Below are positions 24,180-33,200 of a stretch of 35,641 nt of DNA, in pieces. Every line of letters starts with the position of its first letter. The stretch's first letter is position 1. The translations under genes and the position numbers were made by a program. This DNA is from an uncultured Lachnospiraceae bacterium (GTDB lineage: Bacteria > Bacillota > Clostridia > Lachnospirales > Lachnospiraceae). The notes under the pieces were generated by a model, which was not told where the DNA came from, did no database searches, and saw only the letters and a program-made list of their open reading frames with translations. The DNA is taken from the NCBI GenBank assembly GCA_951801955.1, contig CATOOV010000033.1:1-35641 (forward strand), given 5' to 3'.

Positions 24180-24220
24180 GCCTCTTTCACTGACTTGATT
24201 CATGGGAGAGGCATTCTTGT
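24180..24220 (+). terminator. Probable terminator of ATPase cassette
   Basis: GCCTCTTTCA (24180-24189) pairs with TGGGAGAGGC (24203-24212), ten pairs including two G-U, with a 13-base loop, followed by ATTCTTGTGTT. The T-tract is weak, but the position, 40 bases after the last stop codon, fits. Confidence 0.5.
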
Positions 24221-24249
24221 GTTCTAGAATGGAAAAGTTTGAAAATACT

Positions 24250-24282
24250 GTTACTTCACACCCTTTGGGTGTGAACAGTAAC
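24250..24282. other. Strong isolated hairpin
   Basis: TTCACACCC (24255-24263) and GGGTGTGAA (24267-24275) form a 9-bp stem with a three-base loop, extended by GTTAC/GTAAC (24250-24254 with 24278-24282) across a two-base bulge. No T-tract follows on either strand. It lies between two transcription units and could be an extragenic palindromic repeat; no second copy occurs in this window. Confidence 0.55.
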
Positions 24283-24321
24283 GAGAGAAAGGCGACCTGC
24301 CAGGAAGATTTCCTTTAAGGC

Positions 24322-24351
24322 TTGACAATATAGGAGCTGGAAAATTATAAT
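24322..24351 (+). promoter_or_regulatory. Consensus promoter of surface protein-GntR-ClpC operon
   Basis: TTGACA (24322-24327) and TATAAT (24346-24351), both perfect, separated by 18 bases. The leader of about 100 nt carries a hairpin CAAAAACA/TGTTTTTG (24387-24394 with 24401-24408) and a small AGCC/GGCT stem near 24418-24429 before the AGAAAGG ribosome site. No tandem CtsR-type heptamers or CIRCE element is seen. Confidence 0.85.
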
Positions 24352-24460
24352 GGTGCTAATTGGATACTGGGGATATATCGGGATTTCAAAAACATTTTGG
24401 TGTTTTTGGCACGATAAAGCCATAAGGCTGCAGGTACAATCAGAAGAAAGGTGAATCATT

Positions 24461-26527
24461 ATGAGAAGAACAAAACAGATCACAGGTATTCTCTTATCAT
24501 TGATCTTGCTAATGGGAATATTTACACCTGTGCAGTTGTATGCAACTGGCACAGAGCCAAACAGTAATGGAGCAGGCGCAGAGGGAAATAGTAATGATGC
24601 CGGCACAGGGGCGGCAGGAAATACTGCAAAATCCGGGGATAACAGCCTCTCTACTTTAACTATTTCCCCAGGAACATTATCTCCTGCATTTCAGTATAAT
24701 AATACAAATTATACAGCTTCCGTAGATGCTGATGTCACGAGTGTCACAGTAGATGCTAAAACCTCCAATGCCAACGCAGTAGTGGAATCTGTGTCAGGAA
24801 ACACAGATCTGAAACAAGGGCAAAATACGATAAGCATTGTTGTCAAGGCTGAAAATGGAGCAGTTGCAACTTATAAAATTGTTGTGACTCGTGCAGCAGG
24901 AGGGACTGATTCTATACAGTCATCTCAGGGAGCAGAAGAAGCAGGGGAAACTCCAGCAGACGCATCCAAAGAAGAAACTCCAGCAGACATATCCAAAGAA
25001 GATGGAGAGAATCCAACAGACACATCCAAAGAAGATGGAAAGAATCCAACAGACACATCCAAGGAAGGAACTTTGGCAGATACATCTAAACAAACTCCAG
25101 ATGGTATTACTTTAAATGGACATACATTTAACCTTGCCGCTGCCATTCCAGAGGATGTTATTCCGCAAGATTTTACAAAAACGACTGTGAACTGCCAAGG
25201 GCAAAAGGTAGAAGGGCTTTCGTTTGGCAAAGGGACGCTCACATTGGTGTATCTGACCACACCCAGCACAGAGGTGAAAAATACTCTTGCTGTATATGAG
25301 GAGGCAGGCAGCAAATTTTATCAGTTCCGAAAAATAGCGCTCAGTGAGGAAACGTATTTGATTGTTCTGGATCCACCGGAAGAAACTGGGTTATCTGAGG
25401 CATATACAAAGACTAACCAGTCCATAGGGGGGTATGAGAATGTCCCCTCCTTTGTCCAGGAAAGCAGCGCCGGGACAGACCAGGAGGAAGAAAGGGAAAG
25501 TGAAGATGAGAATGAATCTTCCAAAAAGAAGGAGAAAACAAAGAAAAATGACGGATTTTCATTGGTTTATGCTGTAAGCAGCTTTGGAAATACCGGCTGG
25601 TATCAATATGATGGACTAGAATCCACCTTCCAGCGTTATGTTTCTAAGGCAGATGCTTCCCAGGCAAAAGACCAGGGGAAACAACCCTCAGAAGAACCCA
25701 GCATAGAAATGCAAGGGCTGCAGAATGCATATAAGGATTTGGAGGCACAATATAATAAGAAAAAAGAGGTTTCCAGAAAAACTACGGCAGTGATGATTTT
25801 TGTAATTGCCGTGTTGGTCATTGTAGTGGGAAATCTGTTAATCCGGGGACGGAAGAATGACGAAGAGGAACCAGATGACGGACCTGTGTTTGAGGAGTCA
25901 AAGCCTAGGGTTAGAAAGCGTTTCTGGAGGAATCAGGAATTTGACCAGAAGGAAGAAGAGTTTGAACAATACAATTCCGAGGAAGACTGGCAGGAAAAAG
26001 GAAGGATGAAACCTAAGGTTAGAAAACGTGCCCAAATGGAAGAAGAATGGGAAGAGTATCTTTGGGCAGAAGAAACAGATCCTAAAGCAACTGTGAGCCA
26101 GCAGACGAAACCGATGTATAAATCGGAGAAAAAGCGTTTCCAGGCAAAACCGACAAACAGACCAGAGAAAATAACACCAAGTTCTTCTGAATGGGCGCCA
26201 GCAGGCAGAACAGCTGCAGCTTCCCCACAAAGGGCAGCAGCAACTCCCAATGCGGAAAAGAAAGGTTCCTCAGCGAAAAAACCAGCAGGGGCAAGTAAAA
26301 CAACAGATTTTCAGGCAAGGGCGTCCATGGGAAAAAGCCAAACAACAGATTTCCCAGGAAAAGGGCCAGTAGCGGCAAATCCTAATATTCAAGGGAAGGA
26401 ATCAGGGAAAAAAGAAGTATCTGACAAAAATCAGGAGATGCCAAAGGAACAAAACTTACAAAAAAAACCAATGATGTCTTTGGATGCAGATGACGATTTT
26501 GAGATAATTGATCTGGAAGACTTATAA
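24461..26527 (+). CDS. Membrane-anchored surface protein with cadherin-like domain
   Basis: 688-aa protein with a signal peptide (MRRTKQITGILLSLILLMGI, probable cleavage near residue 29). A cadherin-like beta-sandwich domain (PF12733 style) spans about 61-145: NSLSTLTISPGTLSP at its start and TYKIVVTRA at its end. Residues about 165-210 are five imperfect 9-11-residue repeats of the type DTSKEDGKNPT. An extracellular globular part of unknown fold (about 210-370) and a charged EDENESSKKKEKTKK stretch follow. One membrane helix lies at about 442-462, then a 220-residue cytosolic tail rich in K, E, P, Q and A, ending in an acidic DDDFEIIDLEDL. Function unknown; an outside-binding, inside-signalling or scaffold role is inferred from topology. 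It heads the operon with the GntR and ClpC genes (21-base gap). Confidence 0.82.
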   Translation: MRRTKQITGILLSLILLMGIFTPVQLYATGTEPNSNGAGAEGNSNDAGTGAAGNTAKSGDNSLSTLTISPGTLSPAFQYNNTNYTASVDADVTSVTVDAKTSNANAVVESVSGNTDLKQGQNTISIVVKAENGAVATYKIVVTRAAGGTDSIQSSQGAEEAGETPADASKEETPADISKEDGENPTDTSKEDGKNPTDTSKEGTLADTSKQTPDGITLNGHTFNLAAAIPEDVIPQDFTKTTVNCQGQKVEGLSFGKGTLTLVYLTTPSTEVKNTLAVYEEAGSKFYQFRKIALSEETYLIVLDPPEETGLSEAYTKTNQSIGGYENVPSFVQESSAGTDQEEERESEDENESSKKKEKTKKNDGFSLVYAVSSFGNTGWYQYDGLESTFQRYVSKADASQAKDQGKQPSEEPSIEMQGLQNAYKDLEAQYNKKKEVSRKTTAVMIFVIAVLVIVVGNLLIRGRKNDEEEPDDGPVFEESKPRVRKRFWRNQEFDQKEEEFEQYNSEEDWQEKGRMKPKVRKRAQMEEEWEEYLWAEETDPKATVSQQTKPMYKSEKKRFQAKPTNRPEKITPSSSEWAPAGRTAAASPQRAAATPNAEKKGSSAKKPAGASKTTDFQARASMGKSQTTDFPGKGPVAANPNIQGKESGKKEVSDKNQEMPKEQNLQKKPMMSLDADDDFEIIDLEDL

Positions 26528-26548
26528 AAACAGACAATCAGGTGAATT

Positions 26549-26932
26549 ATGTATATTGAGATTGATTTTAACAGTGATGAGGCAATTTATATGCAGGTAC
26601 GCAATCAAATTGTGCTGGGAATTGCCACAAACCAATACCAAGAGGGGGAATCTCTTCCTTCCGTACGTCAGCTTGCAGACAGTATTGGAATTAATATGCA
26701 TACAGTGAATAAGGCATATCATGTACTGCGGCAAGAGGGATTTATCCGCTTGGACCGCAGAAATGGCGCAGTCATTTATATGCAGGAAGATAAAAGCCAG
26801 GCAATTTTAGAAATGCAGAAGACATTGCAGGTAATTCTTGCAAAGGCGGTATGTAAAAATATTTCCAGGGGAGAGATTCATCAATTGGTTGATGAGGTAT
26901 ATGACAGTTTGACAGGAGGAAAGAATGCATAA
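26549..26932 (+). CDS. GntR-family regulator, YtrA type
   Basis: 127-aa DNA-binding protein. The winged helix-turn-helix occupies about residues 10-76: IYMQVRNQIVLGI, then GESLPSVRQLADSIGINMHTVNKAYHVLRQEGF and a wing ending near GAVIYM. The remaining 45 residues are a short helical dimerisation tail, as in the YtrA subfamily, with no ligand domain. Such repressors usually control the operon they lie in. An AGGTGA ribosome site precedes the ATG at 26549. It overlaps the clpC-type gene by 8 bases, so the two are translationally coupled. Its operator is not identified; the dyads at 2642-2682 have a YtrA-like look (TACTATATA) but this link is speculation. Confidence 0.9.
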   Translation: MYIEIDFNSDEAIYMQVRNQIVLGIATNQYQEGESLPSVRQLADSIGINMHTVNKAYHVLRQEGFIRLDRRNGAVIYMQEDKSQAILEMQKTLQVILAKAVCKNISRGEIHQLVDEVYDSLTGGKNA

Positions 26933-29381
26933 GCAATACACAGATCAGGCAAAAAAGGCGCTGGAGCTTGCCGGTAAATTATCCAGAAAATTAAAACATA
27001 ACTATATTGGGACAGAGCATATTCTAGCGGGCTTGATTCAGGAAAAGAGCGGAGTGGCAGCACAGGTGCTGGCAGATAATCATGTGGAAGAGTCAAAACT
27101 TCTGGAATTGATTGAGGAGCTGATTGCACCAGGGGAAGGAATGGTACTTTTGGATCGGGATGGCTACTCCCCCAGAACCCAGAGAGTGTTAGATACAGCA
27201 GAGAAAGAAGCAGCACATTTTCATTGTGAAAAAACTGGAACAGAACACATACTGCTTGCTATTTTAAAAGAAAATGAATCTGCATCTGTCAGGCTTTTAA
27301 ACACGATGGGAATTAATTTGCAGAAACTGTATGTGGAACTTTTAGTTGCAATGGGAGAGGAAGGAAGTTTTTCCAAAGAAGAGCTGAAATCAGCAAAGGG
27401 CAGAAAAAGAAATCTGGAAGCCACGCCAGTTTTAGACCAGTATTCGAGAGATTTGACGAAGCTGGCAATAGAAGGGAAGTTAGATCCGGTAATTGGGAGG
27501 AAAGAAGAGATTCGGCGGGTAATCCAAATTTTAAGCCGCCGTGGGAAAAATAATCCCTGCTTAATTGGCGAGCCGGGAGTTGGAAAGACTGCGATTGCAG
27601 AAGGATTGGCGCAGCAGATCGCATTGGGGCTGGTACCGGATGCGGTGGCTGGAAAACGGGTAGTGACCTTGGATCTTTCCAGTATGATTGCCGGCTCCAA
27701 ATACAGGGGAGAGTTTGAAGAACGTATTAAAAAGGTAATTCGAGAGGTGATTGGCGCAGGCAATATCCTTCTGTTTATGGATGAACTGCATACGATTATC
27801 GGTGCAGGCGGTGCAGAAGGAGCCATGGATGCTTCCAATATAATCAAACCATATCTTGCCAGGGGAGAGTTACAGATGATTGGCGCAACTACCATAGAAG
27901 AGTATCGAAAGTATGTTGAGAAAGATGCGGCGTTGGAACGGCGTTTCCAGCCAGTGATGGTGGAAGAACCCTCTGTCGAAGAGACGGTAGAGATTCTAAA
28001 AGGTTTGCGCAAGTTTTACGAAAAACATCATCAGGTAATGATTACAGATGAGGGGTTAGAAGCGGCAGCAAGGCTTTCTGAACGATATGTGTCAGATCGT
28101 TTCCTGCCAGATAAGGCAATTGATTTGATGGATGAGGCTTCCGCGCGTGTCCAGTTGGAAGGGGTGAAATCCTCCACACAGTTACAAGATATTTCCATAG
28201 AAATGAATCGCGTATCAGAGGAGATGGAAGACGCAATCCAAAATATGGATTTAGAATTGGCTTCCAGCCTTCGGGCGGAGAAAGAAGAACTGCAGCAGGA
28301 TTATGAAAAGTTAAGAAAAAAGTCAAAAAAATCTTTAAAGCAGAAGAAAACAGAAGTAGGGGAAAATGAGATTGCAGAGATAGTTGCACAATGGACGAAA
28401 ATACCAGTAAAAAAACTTGCTGAGGAGGAGACGGTTAAGCTTCGGAAACTGGAAAATGTACTGCATAAGCGCGTTGTTGGACAGAAGGAAGCTGTCAGTG
28501 CAGTGGCTAAAGCTGTGCGCCGGGGCAGGGTTGGTTTAAAAGATCCAGGGCGTCCCATTGGTTCGTTTTTGTTCCTTGGTCCCACTGGAGTGGGAAAGAC
28601 AGAGATTTCCAAAGCATTAGCAGAAGCAATGTTCGGCAATGAGGATTCCATGATCCGTGTGGATATGTCAGAATACATGGAGAAGCACAGCGTGTCTAAA
28701 ATGATTGGTTCCCCGCCTGGATATGTGGGATACGATGAAGGAGGACAGCTCAGCGAAAAAGTAAGGCGCAATCCTTATTCAGTGATTTTATTTGATGAGA
28801 TCGAAAAGGCACATCCAGATGTGTTCAACGTCTTGCTTCAAGTGTTAGATGACGGGCATATTACAGATGCCCAGGGTAGGAAAGTGGATTTTAAGAATAC
28901 AATTATTATTATGACTTCCAATGCAGGGGCACAGTCTATTATTGAACCAAAAACATTGGGGTTTGCCTCTGTGGAAGATGCAAAACTTAACTACGACCGA
29001 ATGAAAAGTAGTGTGATGGAAGAGGTACGACGAATTTTTAAGCCGGAATTTCTAAACCGTATTGACGAGACCATTGTATTCCATGCTCTTACAAAGGAAG
29101 ATATGAAGCAGATTGTTACCCTTATGACGAAAACATTGATCGAACGCTGCCAAAAGCAGATGGGAATTGCACTTCATATTACTGGAAATGTTAAGAGCCA
29201 TATTGTGGAAACGGCATATGAACCCAAGTATGGTGCACGTCCGCTGCGCAGGAAAATCCAGAATGAGATTGAGGATGGTCTTGCGGAGGAGGTTCTTTCC
29301 GGCAAGGTGAAAACTGGAGATCAAGTAGAAGTTGTCATGCATAAAAAAGAGGTTGCATTTGTGGTGAAGAAAGAAAAATAG
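26925..29381 (+). CDS. clpC: ClpC-type AAA+ unfoldase
   Basis: 818-aa Hsp100 protein that unfolds substrates and feeds them to the ClpP protease in the cytosol. Two Clp-N repeats occupy about residues 1-145 (YIGTEHILAGLI and GTEHILLAIL). The first ATPase domain has Walker A EPGVGKT (216-222) and LFMDELHT; a UVR-like coiled middle segment (about 425-480) is typical of ClpC; the second domain has Walker A GPTGVGKT (552-559) and LFDEIEKAHPDV. The ClpP-docking loop tripeptide LGF lies at 678-680. Length matches ClpC. The usual companions ctsR, mcsA and mcsB are absent; a GntR gene precedes it instead, so control of this copy is probably not by CtsR. It could be a second, specialised ClpC. Confidence 0.92.
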   Translation: MHKQYTDQAKKALELAGKLSRKLKHNYIGTEHILAGLIQEKSGVAAQVLADNHVEESKLLELIEELIAPGEGMVLLDRDGYSPRTQRVLDTAEKEAAHFHCEKTGTEHILLAILKENESASVRLLNTMGINLQKLYVELLVAMGEEGSFSKEELKSAKGRKRNLEATPVLDQYSRDLTKLAIEGKLDPVIGRKEEIRRVIQILSRRGKNNPCLIGEPGVGKTAIAEGLAQQIALGLVPDAVAGKRVVTLDLSSMIAGSKYRGEFEERIKKVIREVIGAGNILLFMDELHTIIGAGGAEGAMDASNIIKPYLARGELQMIGATTIEEYRKYVEKDAALERRFQPVMVEEPSVEETVEILKGLRKFYEKHHQVMITDEGLEAAARLSERYVSDRFLPDKAIDLMDEASARVQLEGVKSSTQLQDISIEMNRVSEEMEDAIQNMDLELASSLRAEKEELQQDYEKLRKKSKKSLKQKKTEVGENEIAEIVAQWTKIPVKKLAEEETVKLRKLENVLHKRVVGQKEAVSAVAKAVRRGRVGLKDPGRPIGSFLFLGPTGVGKTEISKALAEAMFGNEDSMIRVDMSEYMEKHSVSKMIGSPPGYVGYDEGGQLSEKVRRNPYSVILFDEIEKAHPDVFNVLLQVLDDGHITDAQGRKVDFKNTIIIMTSNAGAQSIIEPKTLGFASVEDAKLNYDRMKSSVMEEVRRIFKPEFLNRIDETIVFHALTKEDMKQIVTLMTKTLIERCQKQMGIALHITGNVKSHIVETAYEPKYGARPLRRKIQNEIEDGLAEEVLSGKVKTGDQVEVVMHKKEVAFVVKKEK

Positions 29382-29454
29382 ACTGGCAAAGATAAGAAAT
29401 GTATAGTATAATAATAAAAAACGCAGGACAAGATGTCAACAGGAGGATAGTAAT

Positions 29455-29871
29455 ATGGCTGTAGTAGAACAACTGATTTGTACCGAGAATAATGAGACTC
29501 TGAGTTTTGGGAATTATAAGTTGGATTCTAAGTCTAAATTAGACAATTTTGAATTTGGCGGGGATCTATATAAGGTTAAGACCTTTAAAGAGATTACCAA
29601 ACTGGAACGAAACGGCATGTTTGTCTATGAGTCCGTACCGGGAACCACAGTGAGACAGCTTATGGCAACAGACAGCGGGGTTGCATTTCAGGTGGAAGGT
29701 CCAGAGGATGCCCAGATTACACTGGAACTGGAAGAACAGACAGAATACAAGGTACTGGTGAACAATGTGGACGCTGGACAGATGAAGACGAATCTTGGGG
29801 GGAAGTTAAGTCTGAGTGTGGAGTTAAATGAAGATACGCCTGTTTCTGTTAAAATTGAAAAGATTGGGTAA
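29455..29871 (+). CDS. Small conserved protein, so-called endosialidase family
   Basis: 138-aa acidic protein with a strong AGGAGG ribosome site. It is rich in beta-strand-like segments (TISFGNYKLDSK-type opening, GGDLYKVKTFKEITKLERNGMFVYESVPGT in the middle, NLGGKLSLSVELNED at the end). I recognise it as the small family often labelled endosialidase in Clostridia genomes. No sialidase or endosialidase active site (Asp boxes, catalytic Glu/Arg/Tyr set) is visible and the protein is far too short, so that label is probably wrong. There is no signal peptide. A TATAAT at about 29415 just upstream suggests its own promoter, and a strong terminator follows at 29899. Confidence 0.8.
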   Translation: MAVVEQLICTENNETLSFGNYKLDSKSKLDNFEFGGDLYKVKTFKEITKLERNGMFVYESVPGTTVRQLMATDSGVAFQVEGPEDAQITLELEEQTEYKVLVNNVDAGQMKTNLGGKLSLSVELNEDTPVSVKIEKIG

Positions 29872-29898
29872 ATGATACTTGAAATGAACGTAGATGGA

Positions 29899-29938
29899 AC
29901 TGCGGCAGATCCAAAAAGGATTCTGCCGCAGTTTTTTT
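29899..29938 (+). terminator. Intrinsic terminator
   Basis: ACTGCGGCAGA (29899-29909) pairs with TCTGCCGCAGT (29922-29932), continued by TCC/GGA inside with one bulged T, followed by TTTTTTT. It ends the small gene at 29455-29871. Its T-tract is shared with the 44-bp inverted repeat copy 2. Confidence 0.92.
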
Positions 29939-29978
29939 CTCATATAGCAAAGTCCTGCGAATTTCCTATATGAGAAAA
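29935..29978. repeat. 44-bp inverted repeat, copy 2
   Basis: TTTTCTCATATAG (29935-29947) and CTATATGAGAAAA (29966-29978) form a perfect 13-bp stem around 18 bases. Total length equals copy 1 (9800-9843) and the right arm reads AATTTCCTATATGA in both. At stem position 5 copy 1 has G paired with C and this copy C paired with G, a compensatory change. Confidence 0.75.
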
Positions 29979-30048
29979 CGATGATGCGCAGCCCGCAGAA
30001 TGAGGGAAAATTGGCTGAGGCTGGCTTGTACACATTGTTTTGAAATGG

Positions 30049-30077
30049 TTGACAGTAAGTAAAATTTAAAGTAAAAT
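30049..30077 (+). promoter_or_regulatory. Promoter of giant GH43 protein gene
   Basis: Perfect TTGACA (30049-30054), 17-base spacer, TAAAAT (30072-30077). The leader of about 150 nt is A/T-rich with a small TTTTGT/ACAAAA dyad; no recognised riboswitch. The interval 29979-30048 upstream shows nothing else. Confidence 0.8.
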
Positions 30078-30231
30078 AATATAAATTTTTAGTTATTTTG
30101 TAACATAACAAAAACGTCAACCTAAAACTATAAACAAAAATCCATGGAAATATAGCTGTTTTTTTAAGTATTCTTTGGGTATATTGCCCGTGGGAATAAA
30201 ATGAAAAGAAATAAGGAAGGAGAAGGAAAGT

Positions 30232-33200
30232 ATGAGGAAAAAATGGAAAAACAGATGTATTGCCTGGGGGCTTGCGGGCGCAATGGCATTTTCTGGTTTC
30301 CCGGCAATCTATGCCCAGGCAGAGACAACGGAACCGCCGAAACTGGCAGATTTTAATTTTGACGTTGGGGCAACAGAGGGAAAATTTCAGGGAGGAAATG
30401 CGCAGGGGCTGGTCAATGGAAATTGTCAGACCAAGGTAAAAATGGGGAAGGACAAAGCATTGTACCTCAATGGCAGTGACAGCTTTTTAAACATCACTGC
30501 AGCGGATGGAAGCAGCCTTCTTGCCGGAAAAGAAAATATTACGGTTTCTTACGATGCTAAGCCGGAAAAGGGCAGCAATAGCTGGACATTCTTTGCAGCT
30601 CCCAATGCAAATACGCAGGAATATAAGAATGAGCATTATCTTGGAGCGCTGCACACTACCTCAAATATAAAGGTAGAGCGTTATAATAATTCAGGGGAGA
30701 GGCCAAGGGGCCTGTCTGTGGAGGATACGGTAAATGGGGAATGGACCCATGTGGATCTGGTGATTTCTGAGACAGAGATGAAATTGTATGTCAATGGAAC
30801 CATGACCAAGCAGTTACAAACTGCAGATACCTATAAGCTGAGTAATATTGTCGGCACACAGGGCATTCTCCAGGTTGGAAAAGGAAACTGGGAGTCTGGG
30901 GAGTATTACAAAGGACTGATTGACAATTACAGAATTTATGACGGGATTTTGTCTAAGGAAGCAATTCAGGAACAATACCAGGAATTTCGGGAGACCATAG
31001 ATACAATGGAGAATATGCCGGCGCTGCAGAAGGATTATGATGCCTTAGAGCTGATCAATCTCGATAATGTGCGTGGAAACCTTCCACTAATCCGACAGGG
31101 AAAATACGGCTCATCCATTGAATGGACTTCTAGCGATCCGCAAGTGATTACCGATTCCGCAGAAGGCGGATTGTACGATGGAGGAATTGTCACCCGTCCC
31201 GTAGCAGGAAGCCAGCCGCAGGAGGTGACGCTGACTGCCCGTTTGACGGAGGCAGGCGCCGTATCGCCATCAGAGGGTAACGGCATGAAAACCAAGGTAT
31301 TTCAGGTTACTGTACAGCCCAAGGAGGCAAATCTGGACACAGATTATTCTGGCGGTTATCTGTGGGCAAACTTTGGAACCAATGGCGGATATGAGAAAAT
31401 TTTCTTTGGTTATAGTGAGGATGGTCTGGAATGGAAAAAGATCAATAAAGTTGATGGAGTTTCCCAACCGATTTTGACCAATAATGCGCCAGGCAGTGAC
31501 CTTGGCGTCCGTGATCCCCATTTAATTCGTTCCGCAGAAGGAGATAGATACTGGATTATCGGTACCGACCTCCATGCAGAGGGCGGCGGAGCTGGAGGCT
31601 CTGGCTGGGACCAGCTTCATGCCAGCCAAAATATCGTGGTCTGGGAATCGAAAGATTTGGTAAATTGGAGCGAACCACGGCTTGTTTATGCCGGTTTTGA
31701 ACATGCAGGTTGTGTCTGGGCACCGGAAGCAATTTACGACGATACCACAGGTGACTATGTAGTTTATTGGTCGGCGAGGGATAACTCCAAGGAAGGGACA
31801 GAGGAAAATGCCCTTCGCGTTTATGTGTGCCGCACTAGGGATTTTAACACTTTTTCAGAACCTAAAGTCTGGCTGAGTGAGGACCAGGACAGTGGCAAGG
31901 AAGTTAATATTATCGATACCACGATTGTAAAGGATAATGGAAAATTTTACCGTTTCTCCACCTCTGACTGGAATACGGTAATAGATGTCAGCGATACGTT
32001 AGATACCGAGGATGTACTGGATGTCAGGAATGGGGAGCAAAAGAGTACGCCCAAAGGTTCCTGGACACGTGTGGTGACAAGAAGCGGAAGCAGCGATGCA
32101 GGATTTGACGGAAGAGAAGGATTGACCGTGTACCAGCTTCCAGACGGACGTTTCTGCGTCATGGGAGATAACCAGGGCTATAAGGCGTTTGTGACAGATG
32201 ATCTGAGCAGCGGCAAATTTACCACAGGAAATGTGAATGCCAATTTTGTGGATGGAAAATTCCGGCATGGTACGGTAATGCGCCTCTCTCAAACAGAACA
32301 GGCACGGGTTCTGGAGGCATACAAGGACAAACAAACGCCAGGTTTGGATGAAGATCCTGCCCAGGAGCCAGTTTTGGCCTATGATTTTGAGCAGGATCTA
32401 GGCAAGACACAGATGACTGACACAGCAACTGGAGATGCTTCCAAAGATCATGGAAAGCTTTATGGGAAAGCACAGGTTGTCTACGATGAAGAAACCAAGA
32501 GCAATGTTTTGAAGCTGGATGGTTCTGACGGCGCTTATGCAGAGATTCCTCAGGGATTTTTTGACAATCGCAATTTCATGAGTATTTCCATGGATGTAAA
32601 ATCTGAGAGGGACAGCGGCGCTTTCTTTACCTTTACCTATGGAAAAGACAATACTAAATACGATTTCCTGCGGATCCGCGGGACGGAAGTGCGCAATGCG
32701 ATTACAGTGAACAGCTATGGCGAAGAGAAGGAAGTTAAGACAAACGGAGCTGTCACCGGAACCTGGCAGAAGGTAGTGATTGTGGTAGATGGAACCAATA
32801 TGAAATTATATCTGGACGGTACCCTTGTAGATGAAAATAAAAATACAGGGATCACCACGGCTGCCCTGGGAACCGATTTGCTGGCTTACTTGGGGAAATC
32901 TTTCTATCCTGACAGTTACTTTAAAGGATGTTTTGATAATTTTAAGGTCTATAACCGTGTGCTGACAGAAGCGGAGATTGTTGACGATGTGGTGGATAAA
33001 GTTCCACTGTTAAAGAAAACAGTGGTTGGCACAGTGCCGGAAAATCCTTTGGATCTGAGGGGCACCGATGACCATACGGCAGTGACCTCTGTGATTGACC
33101 GGAAGACGAATGAAGTCACTTCTTATGTGCGCAAAGGCACGAATCTAAAGGCAGTACCAGTGACGCTAGGTCTTTTGTCGAAAGATGCCGTGGTTACGGT

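Noticed and set aside
24358-24460. Cyclic di-GMP riboswitch in the surface-protein leader
   Set aside because: Only a short AAAGCC-GGCT resemblance exists; the two-helix GEMM core and its conserved bases are not present.
24955-25095. Short tandem repeats resembling a small CRISPR array
   Set aside because: The repeats are 27-33 bases, in frame, with no unique spacers, and encode a Thr/Ser/Lys/Glu-rich linker of the surface protein.
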